From CAZVEV01 sp964625865 (lineage in GTDB: Bacteria > Planctomycetota > Phycisphaerae > SM23-33): 35,223 bases of DNA. Within the stretch, counting starts at the first letter, position 1, and each line of letters starts with the position of its first letter. The position numbers and the translations under genes are program-made. A model generated the notes under the pieces. It worked only from the letters and a program-made list of their open reading frames with translations. It was not told the DNA's origin and searched no databases. This document shows, one piece after another, positions 8,284 through 16,103 of this stretch. The stretch covers positions 1-35,223 of the forward strand of contig CAZVEV010000032.1 in assembly GCA_964625865.1 (NCBI GenBank), in the 5' to 3' direction.

Positions 8284-9340
8284 GCAGTTCGTCGAAGCGC
8301 AGGTCGATGTACGAATGCAGGCCCGCCAGTTGCCCGTTGTGCCGCGCCACGTAGGCATCCATGTACGACAGCTTGCGGTCCGGCGCGACGTTGTGGTCGC
8401 CGCCGTCCCGCGGGAACCTGCCAAACCGGATGTCCGTCGCATTGCCGCTGTCCACCCGAGCATAGAACCGCAGGTGCGGCTCGCCTTCCTGGCGCATGCG
8501 TCCGGCATAGTTACGGATGTCGGCGACGGCGATCTGGTTGACGTAGGACCGGTCGGCCACCAGGGAAACCATCTTCAGCCCCGCGGCCATGTCCGCGCCC
8601 GGCCACGTACGCCCATAGCCGGGCGGATCGGTATGGGCCGCTCCGCTGATCTTGACGTAGTGGATGGGCCAGGCCCGCACGCCGGGGGGGACGGCCTCGG
8701 GATCGATGAAGCAGACCTGTCGCTTCGAGCCGTCTTCGCGCGTGACGCGGGTGACCCATCGGGGCACCTGGTGGCGCGGCAGGTGCGTGCCGTCTTCGCT
8801 GAGGAACTCCTGGGTTCCGTAGACGGTCTGGACGAAGGCGATGGGCTTTCGGTATTCGGCGTGAAGCTCGATGATCGCCACGTTCGGGTTGTCCGACCGG
8901 CGACGGCGGACCCGGGTGACCTCGCGGATCCACGGATTGGCGGTCCCCAGGCGGTGGACCTTGGCGGGCAGGTCCGGGTCGTAGATTCCGCTGCGGGCAG
9001 GGGTCAGTTCCCGCACGAGGCGCCGCGCGAGCGACAGGGGCATCCACGAGGGGCGGTCAGCCATCTGAAGGCGAAACTCGGTGGGCCCGGCGGCCTTGCG
9101 GGCAAGGACGTGACGCTCCATCGTTCGCAGGGCGATTGCTCCGGTCGCGCACGCGACCAGGACGACGGTGGCGATCAGGCCCCATCGTCGGGCGGCGGGT
9201 CCATGGCGGTCGGTCCAGCCCCACCACCACAGCTTCATCCCCCCGAGCTTGTTGGCGGCCGGGGCGGGCGGCTTGGTCCTGGTCTTCGTCCGAGTCTTCG
9301 TCCGGGTCCTTGCGGTCTTCGTTTTCTTCTTTCCGAACAT
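8267..9340 (-). CDS. ftsQ: FtsQ/DivIB-like cell-division protein
   Basis: Probable bitopic inner-membrane division protein of 357 residues, called from position and shape. A basic Lys/Thr/Arg-rich cytoplasmic tail (about residues 1-35) leads to one transmembrane helix (WGLIATVVLVACATGAIAL). A POTRA-like segment follows with the FtsQ-type pattern NPWIREVTRVRRR...VAIIELHAEYRKPIAFV. The C-terminus (RKLSYMDAYVARHNG, YIDLRFDELHVSVY) resembles the end of FtsQ, where K-L...L and I-D-L-R-F are typical. It directly follows ddl, as in classical division clusters. I prefer ATG 9340 (MFGKKKTK) with AAGGG upstream; TTG 9343 is possible. The family call is moderate because FtsQ diverges strongly. Confidence 0.65.
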   Translation of the reverse strand: MFGKKKTKTARTRTKTRTKTRTKPPAPAANKLGGMKLWWWGWTDRHGPAARRWGLIATVVLVACATGAIALRTMERHVLARKAAGPTEFRLQMADRPSWMPLSLARRLVRELTPARSGIYDPDLPAKVHRLGTANPWIREVTRVRRRRSDNPNVAIIELHAEYRKPIAFVQTVYGTQEFLSEDGTHLPRHQVPRWVTRVTREDGSKRQVCFIDPEAVPPGVRAWPIHYVKISGAAHTDPPGYGRTWPGADMAAGLKMVSLVADRSYVNQIAVADIRNYAGRMRQEGEPHLRFYARVDSGNATDIRFGRFPRDGGDHNVAPDRKLSYMDAYVARHNGQLAGLHSYIDLRFDELHVSVY

Positions 9341-9384
9341 CAATCCCTTCCCACACCGGCGGGGGGTGCCGGCAACTCATTCCA

Positions 9385-10368
9385 TCATTCAGCGGCGCCT
9401 CTGGCGGCGGCCATCGCGACGATTCCATCGACCAACTGCTCGAAAGAGATGCCCACTTTCGCCGCAGCCATCGGCAGCAGCGAATGGCTGGTGAACCCCG
9501 GGATCGTATTGACCTCGAGCACGTGGGGCACGTTGTCGGGGTCGAGGATCAGGTCGACCCGCGACAGATCGCGACAGTTCAGGGCCTGGTGGGCCCGGGC
9601 GGCGGCGTCCTGCACGGCGGCGACGGTGGCCTCGTCCAGCCCGTGATCGAACACGTATCGCGTGCCGCAGTCGGTGTACTTGGCGTCCTTGTCGTAGAAC
9701 GTTTCCGGGGGGATGATCTCGAGGACGGGCAGGACGTGGCCGTCGAGCAGGCCGACGGTCAGTTCGCGCCCGCCGACGAATCGTTCGACCATGGCGCGGG
9801 CGTAGCGGTCGATCACCTCGTCGAGGGCCGCGTCACGCTGGGCGTCGTCCCGGGCGATGGTGATGTCCACACTGGATCCGCCGTTGACGGGCTTGACTAC
9901 GACGGGGGGAGGCAGCTCCGCCAGCCACTTGGCCACCTTCGCCGGGGCATGGGACTCCTCGATGACCATCCAGTCGGGGGTATTCAGGCCCGCTCGACGG
10001 AAGATCTGCTTGGCGGCGGCCTTGTCCATCGCCATCTCGCTGGCCCGCGGGGCCGACCCGATGTACGGCAGGCCGCGGGCCTCGCACAACTCCTGGACCT
10101 GCCCCGACTCGCCGAACTCCCCGTGCAGCGCGATGAACACCACGTCGATATCGGGCAGGTCCAGCGCGCCGGTGTACTGAGGCGTGATGTCCTCTCGGCT
10201 GACGGTGTGTCCGACGCGTTCAAGCGCGGCGGCGACGGCCTCTCCGCTGAGCAGGGATACGTCGCGCTCGGTGGAGGGTCCGCCCATGAGCACCGTGACA
10301 TTCAGTGGCCGATCGGTCGAGGGAAACTCGAAGACCGGGCCGTCCGTGGCCTCTTGCGATGCGTCCAT
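9385..10368 (-). CDS. ddl: D-alanine--D-alanine ligase
   Basis: ATP-grasp enzyme that joins two D-alanines for the peptidoglycan stem peptide in the cytosol. The start is ATG 10368 (MDASQEATDGPVFEF), 2 nt after the murB stop. A longer in-frame reading only covers murB in the wrong frame. The 327-residue protein has the N-terminal signature MGGPSTERDVSLLSG with the catalytic Glu at residue 34, HGEFGESGQVQ, YIGSAPRASEMAMDK, the ATP-grasp loop KPVNGGSSVDI, substrate-loop residues around KYTDCGTRYVFD, and the C-terminal metal and substrate signature EVNTIPGFTSHSLLP. The length is normal. The tight junction with murB and the order murC-murB-ddl-ftsQ mark a peptidoglycan operon. Confidence 0.95.
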   Translation of the reverse strand: MDASQEATDGPVFEFPSTDRPLNVTVLMGGPSTERDVSLLSGEAVAAALERVGHTVSREDITPQYTGALDLPDIDVVFIALHGEFGESGQVQELCEARGLPYIGSAPRASEMAMDKAAAKQIFRRAGLNTPDWMVIEESHAPAKVAKWLAELPPPVVVKPVNGGSSVDITIARDDAQRDAALDEVIDRYARAMVERFVGGRELTVGLLDGHVLPVLEIIPPETFYDKDAKYTDCGTRYVFDHGLDEATVAAVQDAAARAHQALNCRDLSRVDLILDPDNVPHVLEVNTIPGFTSHSLLPMAAAKVGISFEQLVDGIVAMAAARGAAE

Positions 10369-10370
10369 GA

Positions 10371-11249
10371 TCACCAGACCTCGAGTTCCAGTTCCAGGTA
10401 GACCTCTGAACGTTTGTAGACGGTCTCGCGGATGGTGTTGATGAGCTTGAGCACGTCGCTGGCCCGCGTGCCCGCATCGGCCAGGATGAAGTTCGCGTGT
10501 TTCTCCGAGACATTCGCACCGCCCACGCGCTTGCCCTTGAGTCCGGCCTTGTCGATCAGCGCCCCGGCCGACATGCCGCGCGGGTTCTTGAAGACGCACC
10601 CGGCGTTGCGGTGGGCCAGCGGCTGGGAATTCTTCTTGTAGATCCAGATCTGCTTGACCTGGCGCAGGATGCGCTGCGGATCGTCCTCGCTCAGGCGGAA
10701 CTGGGCGCCGAGGATGAACTTGGCCGAAATGTTCGTCGAGCGGTACGCGAAGGCCAGGTCGTCCCGATAGCGGGTGAAGATATCGCCGCTGTCGTTCATG
10801 ACCTCGACCGATTCGATGGCGCTGCCGATGTCGCCGAACGCCCCGCCCGCATTCATCTTGACGCATCCGCCCACCGTGCCCGGGATGCCGGTCAGCCCCT
10901 CCAGGCCGGTCTGGCCCTCTCGGACGCACCGCAAGACGAGCTTGCCCATGTCCGCCCCGGCCTCGGCGCGCACGCCGATCTCGTTGAACCGCGTGGCCGT
11001 AAACTCGCCCTGGCGCAGGGAGACCACGGCGCCCTTGACACCCGCGTCGTCGATCAGCAGGTTCGCCCCGCTGCCGAGAACGTGGATGGGCACCTCGTGC
11101 TCGCGGCATCGCTTCACGACGTCCGCGAGTTGCTCGACGTTCTCCGGTTGGACGAAATACGTTGCAGGCCCGCCGATACGCATCCACGTGCGATCGGCCA
11201 GCGGCTCATCCGTCCTGACAATGCTCTCTAAGCCAGCGAACAATCCCAT
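10371..11249 (-). CDS. murB: UDP-N-acetylenolpyruvoylglucosamine reductase (MurB, type II)
   Basis: FAD-dependent enzyme that reduces UDP-GlcNAc-enolpyruvate to UDP-MurNAc with NADPH. The 292-residue protein has the FAD-binding motif LGSGANLLI (about residues 58-66), the second FAD signature TGIPGTVGGCVKMNAGG (120-136), the R-x-x-x-R-region SEDDPQRILRQVKQ, and the C-terminal catalytic Glu in SEKHANFIL. It lacks the insert of type I enzymes. The position normally holding the proton-donating Ser (GSVFKNP-type motif) is Cys218 in NAGCVFKNP; Cys can plausibly serve this role. The start ATG 11249 overlaps the end of murC by 44 nt, consistent with translational coupling in the operon. Confidence 0.95.
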   Translation of the reverse strand: MGLFAGLESIVRTDEPLADRTWMRIGGPATYFVQPENVEQLADVVKRCREHEVPIHVLGSGANLLIDDAGVKGAVVSLRQGEFTATRFNEIGVRAEAGADMGKLVLRCVREGQTGLEGLTGIPGTVGGCVKMNAGGAFGDIGSAIESVEVMNDSGDIFTRYRDDLAFAYRSTNISAKFILGAQFRLSEDDPQRILRQVKQIWIYKKNSQPLAHRNAGCVFKNPRGMSAGALIDKAGLKGKRVGGANVSEKHANFILADAGTRASDVLKLINTIRETVYKRSEVYLELELEVW

Positions 11250-12624
11250 CGGCCACTTCCCATACGTTTCCTGCCCCCATGGTCACTACCAGATCACCGT
11301 CCCGAAGTGTTTCGGTCAGGTGGGCCTCTATCTCGTCAAATGTCTGCTTGTAGATCGCCGTGCCGCTGTTCAGACGAATCTGCGAGACCAGATCTTCCGA
11401 GGAGATGTGGTCCTTTTCCCGAACACTGTCACGAACGAAGTAAATCTCCGGCACGATCACTTCATCAGCCTGCCCGAAGCTCCGGGCGAAGTCCTTCAGC
11501 AGAAACCGCGTCCTGCTGTGCTGGTGCGGCTGAAAGACGCACAGCAACCGTGCGGGCTGATAGTGTTCGCGAATCGCCCGCAGGGTGGCGGCAATCTCCG
11601 TGGGGTGATGGGCAAAGTCGTCCACCACCGTCACGCCGGCGACCTGTCCCTTCAGCGTCAGGCGTCGTCGTGCGCCCATAAACTCTCCCAACGCCGAGAC
11701 AATCGCCTCGGGCTCCAGCCCCGCGTGATGCAGTAACGCGACGGCCGCCAATGCATTATACGCATTGTGCCTCCCCGGAAGCGACATTCGCAGGTGAGCG
11801 AAAGGCTGCTCGTCCAGCAGGACGTCCATCTCGAAGCACCCCCGCACCGGCTGCTCGTTCGCACCGCGCCAGGTGCAGCCGTCGGCAAAGCCGAACGTCT
11901 CGACGGTTCCCGAGGCGCCCCGGGCGGCGCGGAGGGCCTCGGCGTCCTCGCCGTTGACCACCAGCACGCCGCTGGGGGCCACCAGCGATGAAAATGACTT
12001 GAAGGCCTCGACAATCGCGTCGAGGTCTTCGTAGCAGTCCAGGTGATCCTCCTCGACGTTCAGGATCGTCGCGTACTGCGGACGGAGGTTCAGGAAACTG
12101 CGGTCGAACTCGCACGCTTCGGCGACGAAGTGGCGCCCCGCCCCGGCGGCGCTGGGGCCGCCCAACTGCTCGACCGTCGCGCCGACGATGTAACTGGGAT
12201 CTACCCCCGCGCGGGACAGCGCGTAGGCCACCATCCCCGTCGTCGTGCTCTTGCCGTGCGTCCCGGCCACCGCGATGCCCACGCCATCGGCCATCAAACG
12301 CCCGAGCATCTGGCTGTACTTGAGCACCTCGATCCCGCGCTCGCGGGCGGCGACCAACTCGGGGTTCTGCTCGTGGATGGCGGCCGAGTAGACCACCAGT
12401 TCGCGATCGGGGGCGATGTTCTCGGCCTGCTGGCCCACGTGGACGACCGCTCCGCTGTCGGCCAGCCGATCCAACGCCGCGCTGGGATGCATGTCAGACC
12501 CGCTGACGACGGCGCCGCGGTCGATGAGCATCTGCGCCAACGCCCGCATGCCGGACCCGCCGACGCCGATAAGGTGAATCCGCCGCCCGACAAACTTCCC
12601 GGCCGTCGGAGGGCGATCTTCCAT
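11206..12624 (-). CDS. murC: UDP-N-acetylmuramate--L-alanine ligase
   Basis: Cytosolic Mur ligase that adds L-Ala to UDP-MurNAc using ATP. The start is placed at ATG 12624 (MEDRPPTAGK). GGGA lies a few bases upstream, and the promoter at 12656-12684 predicts a transcript start near 12649, which would make ATG 12645 almost leaderless and would exclude the still earlier starts. From that start the protein has 472 residues: the UDP-binding Rossmann motif GVGGSGM (20-26), the P-loop AGTHGKSTTT (120-129), NVEEDHLDCY with the Mur-family Glu and His, the LPGRHNAYNALAAVAL motif, DDFAHHPTEI and FQPHQHSRT. All family motifs are intact. It is the first gene of the operon. Confidence 0.96.
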   Translation of the reverse strand: MEDRPPTAGKFVGRRIHLIGVGGSGMRALAQMLIDRGAVVSGSDMHPSAALDRLADSGAVVHVGQQAENIAPDRELVVYSAAIHEQNPELVAARERGIEVLKYSQMLGRLMADGVGIAVAGTHGKSTTTGMVAYALSRAGVDPSYIVGATVEQLGGPSAAGAGRHFVAEACEFDRSFLNLRPQYATILNVEEDHLDCYEDLDAIVEAFKSFSSLVAPSGVLVVNGEDAEALRAARGASGTVETFGFADGCTWRGANEQPVRGCFEMDVLLDEQPFAHLRMSLPGRHNAYNALAAVALLHHAGLEPEAIVSALGEFMGARRRLTLKGQVAGVTVVDDFAHHPTEIAATLRAIREHYQPARLLCVFQPHQHSRTRFLLKDFARSFGQADEVIVPEIYFVRDSVREKDHISSEDLVSQIRLNSGTAIYKQTFDEIEAHLTETLRDGDLVVTMGAGNVWEVADGIVRWLREHCQDG

Positions 12625-12655
12625 GATTTCCCGTTCGGTCTCCATACCTTCATGC

Positions 12656-12684
12656 ATCCTATCGAGGCGCCGCTGCGGTGTCAA
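12656..12684 (-). promoter_or_regulatory. Sigma70-like promoter of the murC operon
   Basis: On the - strand a perfect TTGACA box (12679-12684) is followed after 17 nt by TAGGAT (12656-12661). The predicted start of transcription near 12649 gives a leader of about 25 nt before ATG 12624. This is one of the best -35 boxes in the window and probably drives murC-murB-ddl-ftsQ and the following membrane protein. Confidence 0.65.
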
Positions 12685-12780
12685 ACTGTCGTCGGTCCGG
12701 GCGCAAAACAGGTCCGCAGGTCCCTCGCGCCCATGGTATTGTTATCGCCCGCCTCGCGACGAAGACTTTAGCGCTCCCGG

Positions 12781-12821
12781 TGTGGTTGACTGGTTGAGTG
12801 GTGGATTGGTTAACTGGTGGA
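12781..12821. repeat. Short TGGTTGACTGG-like degenerate repeat
   Basis: About 40 nt made of variations of the unit TGGTTGACTGG / TGGATTGGTTAACTGG, markedly richer in T and G than the surroundings. It is noncoding and lies between the murC promoter and the PEP-CTERM gene terminator. Confidence 0.5.
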
Positions 12822-12876
12822 CCGGCACGAGGGGGATCGGAGGCGTGAACCTTCGACCTTTGACCTCTTCTCGCTC

Positions 12877-12908
12877 AATGAAACGGGGCGACCCGGCGGG
12901 GCCGCCCC
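12877..12908 (-). terminator. Intrinsic terminator after the LamG/PEP-CTERM gene
   Basis: Read on the - strand, GGGGCGGCCC pairs with GGGTCGCCCC across a 4-nt loop (10-bp stem, one G-T pair, 12885-12908) and is followed by GTTTCATT. It lies 26 nt past the stop of the 12935 gene. The U-run is short, so the terminator is probable rather than certain. Confidence 0.6.
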
Positions 12909-12934
12909 ATGTGTCGTCCATGTTGCACGGTCGT

Positions 12935-14560
12935 CTACGCGCATCTGCGACGCCGTCGCAGCCCCAGCAGGCCGACGGCGGCCAGCGCGAACGTCGAGGG
13001 CTCGGGAACCAGCGCCTGGATCTCCGCCGCCGCCAGGGCGTCGTCGTAGATCCGCACATCGTCTAGCCAGCCGTTCCAGTGGCGATTGCTGTGATCGCTC
13101 CCGATGCGGACGGCGATCCCATTGGCCGTGTCGGTGTTGATGGTCTCGTCCAACGAGTCGCTGGGTTCGATCGTGCCGCTACCGAACTCGGCGTCCAGCA
13201 CGCCGTCGACGTAGAGCAGCACGTCCCGGACGTCGGGCGTGCCATCGTCTTCCCAGGTCGCCGCCACGTGATGCCACTCGCCGTCGGTGACCACCGTATT
13301 GCCGACGATGAACCCGCCGTTGACTTCAACGCGGATGGCGCCCGCCGTGCCGTTGTTCGCCTGCACGCGGAAGATCCACTTCTCGCCGGCGGCATCCTCG
13401 CCCCAGGCGGCGATGGCGATGTTCTGGTTTGTGGCCGTGCTTCTCGTCTTGATCCACGCCGCCACGGTCCGCGAGTTGGTGCCCCCCACCTCGGGGGCCT
13501 TGTAGCCGACAGCGTCGATCTGATCGCCCGTGCCGTCGAACTCGATCGAACGCGTAGAGCCCGACGGTACGGGGGCCGCATCCGTGCTCCACTGCGGGCC
13601 GGTCGCGTCGGCCGGTGAGAACGTGCCCGTGTGGCTTCCCACGCCGGAGTCGGCGATCGTCGTACCCGAGCCTTGCTCCATCTTCCACCAGTCGATCAGG
13701 GTCGGCGTGGTGAACTGGCCGTTGGTCACGTTCCACTTGTTCTGGAGGTAGTACCCGACGGCTTCCCTTTCGGGGCGGCTCAGCGCGCGGTCGTAGACGA
13801 TGATCTCCGCCAGGTCGCCCTGCATGACGTCACTGGGATTGGTGATCGATCCGCCACCTCCGCCGGGCGTCCACTTGGCCGCGACGGCCAGCCCGTTATC
13901 AATCAGTGCGGAGACCTTGGTGGGGCTTCCAGCGCCGGTCTGCGTCGCCTGGGTTGATGCGTTGTTGTAGTAGAACTCCTTGGCGCCGTAGGTCGAGCCG
14001 ACCGGCGAACGGAAGATCCCGATGTTCGGGTCGGTCTGGTCCAGCGGGTCGGTGGCGAACACGCGGTTCCCGCCGTTGAAACGCCAACTGGACTCGACAC
14101 CGAACGCATACGTCGCGTCGGCGTTGTTATCATTGGCCTCGCCGCCGAACTGGAGGCACCGAATGTCGTTGCCGCCCACGTCAGTCATGTTCGTCGTGAT
14201 CACGAAGACGGTGGCTTCCGGGTTGCCCGTGAACCCCAGCGCATCGGTGCGATACAGGTAGTCGTCGGTCCCGTCAAAGCTCATCAGCGGCAGGCCGTTA
14301 AGCGTGTTCGTCCCGAGCGTCGGATGCTTGGCGGCCGTCGATTGCGTCACGTCGTGTCCGTGTCCGGATTTGTCCGCCCAGGTGGCGGTCCCGCCGGAGA
14401 CGAACGTTCCGCCTGCCGTCCCGTCGCCGTCGACGTCGCTGGCATCGAGCCAGAGCACCGCCCCGCTGATGTCCGTGGGAACGACCGCCGCGCCCACCTC
14501 GCCAGCGCCGAAAGCGGTCAGACATAGAATGCATGTCAAGAGTGTTTTTCGCGTGTTCAT
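12935..14560 (-). CDS. PEP-CTERM protein with two LamG-like domains
   Basis: Exported, probably surface-sorted protein of 541 residues. GAGGAG precedes two adjacent ATGs (14563 and 14560); 14560 gives the better 7-nt spacing. A signal peptide (MNTRKTLLTCILCLTAFGAGEVGA) leads to a first concanavalin-like region (GAVLWLDASDVDGDG, WADKSGHGHDVTQ, PLMSFDGTDDYLYR, LAEIIVYDRALS). A second LamG domain follows (LIDWWKMEQGSG, SIEFDGTGDQID, TVAAWIKTRS, GEWHHVAATWED, GWLDDVRIYDDAL). The last 24 residues are a PEP-CTERM signal: VPEPST, a hydrophobic stretch and RRRRR. Such signals are processed by an exosortase in the inner membrane; none is in this window. The gene has its own promoter and a leader of about 150 nt resembling that of the next PEP-CTERM gene. 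Confidence 0.88.
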   Translation of the reverse strand: MNTRKTLLTCILCLTAFGAGEVGAAVVPTDISGAVLWLDASDVDGDGTAGGTFVSGGTATWADKSGHGHDVTQSTAAKHPTLGTNTLNGLPLMSFDGTDDYLYRTDALGFTGNPEATVFVITTNMTDVGGNDIRCLQFGGEANDNNADATYAFGVESSWRFNGGNRVFATDPLDQTDPNIGIFRSPVGSTYGAKEFYYNNASTQATQTGAGSPTKVSALIDNGLAVAAKWTPGGGGGSITNPSDVMQGDLAEIIVYDRALSRPEREAVGYYLQNKWNVTNGQFTTPTLIDWWKMEQGSGTTIADSGVGSHTGTFSPADATGPQWSTDAAPVPSGSTRSIEFDGTGDQIDAVGYKAPEVGGTNSRTVAAWIKTRSTATNQNIAIAAWGEDAAGEKWIFRVQANNGTAGAIRVEVNGGFIVGNTVVTDGEWHHVAATWEDDGTPDVRDVLLYVDGVLDAEFGSGTIEPSDSLDETINTDTANGIAVRIGSDHSNRHWNGWLDDVRIYDDALAAAEIQALVPEPSTFALAAVGLLGLRRRRRCA

Positions 14561-14633
14561 CATGCTACTCCTCATAGTGATCCTGGCCGCCATTGATCCA
14601 AGTCGTCATCACGCACATCCTGAATCCCAAGTG

Positions 14634-14706
14634 ACCGTCCAGGCGAGACCTCCGTCAGCAACGCAACCTCGCCACTCCAAGCTCTGTCGACAACCTCCGC
14701 CGACAC
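14634..14706 (-). promoter_or_regulatory. Shared 5' leader element, copy A
   Basis: This leader of the 12935-14560 gene, read on the - strand, starts GTGTCGGCGGA, contains CAGAGCTTGGAGTGGC, and ends CGCCTGGACGGT. The same three blocks occur in the same order in the leader of the next PEP-CTERM gene (15922-15997). The distance between first and last blocks is 61 nt here and 64 nt there. GGCGGAG near the 5' end can pair with CTCGCC near the 3' end (with a bulge), and an alternative GGCGAG/CTCGCC stem is possible. It begins 10 nt after the -10 box, so it lies inside the transcript. Confidence 0.55.
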
Positions 14707-14716
14707 TAATCCACAA

Positions 14717-14745
14717 ATTATACCTCATTTCACTGACCGTGTCCA
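14717..14745 (-). promoter_or_regulatory. Sigma70 promoter of the LamG/PEP-CTERM gene
   Basis: TGGACA (14740-14745) and a perfect TATAAT (14717-14722) are separated by exactly 17 nt on the - strand. The transcript would start near 14710, giving a leader of about 150 nt before the start codon. Confidence 0.75.
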
Positions 14746-14800
14746 GAGATAAACCCAGGCGTTCGGTCCGCGGTCCGCGGCGTCTCTGTTGGGACTGTGG

Positions 14801-15847
14801 TTACGCGCGTCTGCGACGCCGTCGCAGGCCCAGCAGGCCGATGGCGGCCAACGCGAGGGTGGACGGCTCGGGGACGAGCGTGAACGACGTGGAGAACGCG
14901 ATCACGCCCGCCGACTCGGCGGCATGAGTCAGTTCCGTGTCTCTGTGCTGGTCCTCCTGCGAGAACAACTTGATGTCGGTCGCCGAGATCGAGGCCTGCC
15001 GCAGCCATCCGCCGTCGCCACCGCCGCGAAGCGTGAAACTCGCCACCGCCAGCGGGGCGGAACCGAAACCGGCTGACCACGCCTGCGCCTGGCCCGTGCC
15101 TCCCTCCTGCGCGAGGGCCTGGATGTCGTTGCCGGTTCGGAGCGCCTCGAACAGGACCGTACCCCCACCGTCGGCGGTGAAGCTGCCCGTTCCCTTTTCG
15201 ACGGCCAGGTAGCCAATCGTCTGCTGCACCAGCGTGCCGCCCGAATCAACCTCGGCACGCTCGAGGGCGACCTTGAAGTTCGACGTGGTAATGGTTCCAT
15301 CTGTCGTCGTCGACAACGTCTGGACCGTGCCGTTGACCGTCTGAACGGCGGCGACAAGTGTAGGAGCCGCCGAGAACCCGGCCGTCAGCGAAACGGTGTC
15401 GTATGCTGTGCCTGAAGGATCAAACGTCCCCGCGCCGTGCTGCTGCGTCGTCGTCGCGTGGAGGCCCGCCTCGAATGTTCTTCCGCCGATCGTGTGCACG
15501 CCCGGCTTGATCGCAACATACGTGATCGTGTCAGCCGTGGTCAGGCCGTCGTTGGCCGTTCCGCCCTCTGCGGCATTGTCGGCTTCTATCTGTGCGATAT
15601 CGAAGCCGGTCGTCGTCACGTTCTTGATCCGGACAAGCGACGGGGAACTGTTTGCGTTACGGTTGAGCATCAGCACGACCGGGACCTCGTCGAACGCCTG
15701 GGCAAAGGTCGCGGACTGGAAGGTGTGGTTGACGTTGGTGACCGTGTCGGCAACCATAATCGAGGCGGCGTTAAGCGGCCCGGCGAGGATCAGGATCACC
15801 CCAAGAACCGCGACTGACAGACAACGGTATACATGCTTCGATGTCAT
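14801..15847 (-). CDS. PEP-CTERM protein with H-type-lectin-like repeats
   Basis: Exported, surface-sorted protein of 348 residues. The start is ATG 15847 (MTSKHVYRCLSVAVL), with AGAGAGGT upstream; an upstream TTG would translate the leader. After a signal peptide ending near GPLNA come beta-rich segments that repeat a pattern of 'tF...F..aP.VL...v...v.N.ttTgF.va.e.a' (NHTFQSATFAQAFDEVPVVL, NVTTTGFDIAQIEADN; later SLTAGFSAAPTLVAAVQTV, TTSNFKVALERAEVD; then SAGFGSAPLAVASFTL). This is reminiscent of H-type lectin domains, but the match is by eye. It ends with a PEP-CTERM signal, VPEPST, hydrophobic stretch, RRRRRR. It has its own promoter and long leader. Ligand unknown. Confidence 0.85.
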   Translation of the reverse strand: MTSKHVYRCLSVAVLGVILILAGPLNAASIMVADTVTNVNHTFQSATFAQAFDEVPVVLMLNRNANSSPSLVRIKNVTTTGFDIAQIEADNAAEGGTANDGLTTADTITYVAIKPGVHTIGGRTFEAGLHATTTQQHGAGTFDPSGTAYDTVSLTAGFSAAPTLVAAVQTVNGTVQTLSTTTDGTITTSNFKVALERAEVDSGGTLVQQTIGYLAVEKGTGSFTADGGGTVLFEALRTGNDIQALAQEGGTGQAQAWSAGFGSAPLAVASFTLRGGGDGGWLRQASISATDIKLFSQEDQHRDTELTHAAESAGVIAFSTSFTLVPEPSTLALAAIGLLGLRRRRRRA

Positions 15848-15921
15848 GATAGCTCGACCTCTCTCATCGGTCCGTCCGACGGGCCGTTGCGCGGGCATGA
15901 AGACCCGACGGATCACGTGCA

Positions 15922-15997
15922 ACCGTTCAGGCGGAGGTTACGACCCTCAGATGTACAGGCCACCTCAAGGCTCTGCGCCGGCGACATCCGCCGACAC
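15922..15997 (-). promoter_or_regulatory. Shared 5' leader element, copy B
   Basis: This is the leader of the 14801-15847 gene. On the - strand it starts GTGTCGGCGGA, contains CAGAGCCTTGAGGTGGC, and ends CGCCTGAACGGT, paralleling copy A at 14634-14706. GGCGGA near the 5' end is perfectly complementary to TCCGCC near the 3' end, which would close the element as a stem. It begins 8 nt after the -10 box. Confidence 0.55.
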
Positions 15998-16005
15998 TGA
16001 CAGGA

Positions 16006-16034
16006 ATAATACAGCATCCACCCGATCGCGTCAA
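16006..16034 (-). promoter_or_regulatory. Sigma70 promoter of the second PEP-CTERM gene
   Basis: TTGACG (16029-16034) and TATTAT (16006-16011) are separated by 17 nt on the - strand. The start of transcription would be near 15999, giving a leader of about 150 nt, the same length as for the other PEP-CTERM gene. Confidence 0.7.
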
Positions 16035-16103
16035 GAGAAATCCCGCCAGCGTGGATGTGGCCGCATCCCGGTGCGGTCACGCCGCCCGTGTTGCCGGCGG
16101 CAC

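Larger units (their letters stand above)
12625..12934. other. Intergenic region upstream of murC
   Basis: This 310-nt stretch has no gene. It holds the murC promoter and start-site leader (12625-12684), a short TGGTTGACTGG-type repeat (12781-12821), and a hairpin terminator for the gene ending at 12935. Nothing else was recognised. Confidence 0.7.

Noticed and set aside
10369..11187. N-terminal extension of ddl to about 600 residues
   Set aside because: The extra part only translates murB in another frame; ATG 10368 begins the Ddl fold, 2 nt after the murB stop.
14634..15997. Cyclic-di-GMP or other known riboswitch in the PEP-CTERM leaders
   Set aside because: I compared the leader with the conserved core of the c-di-GMP-I class from memory and found no match; it is left as an unclassified shared leader.
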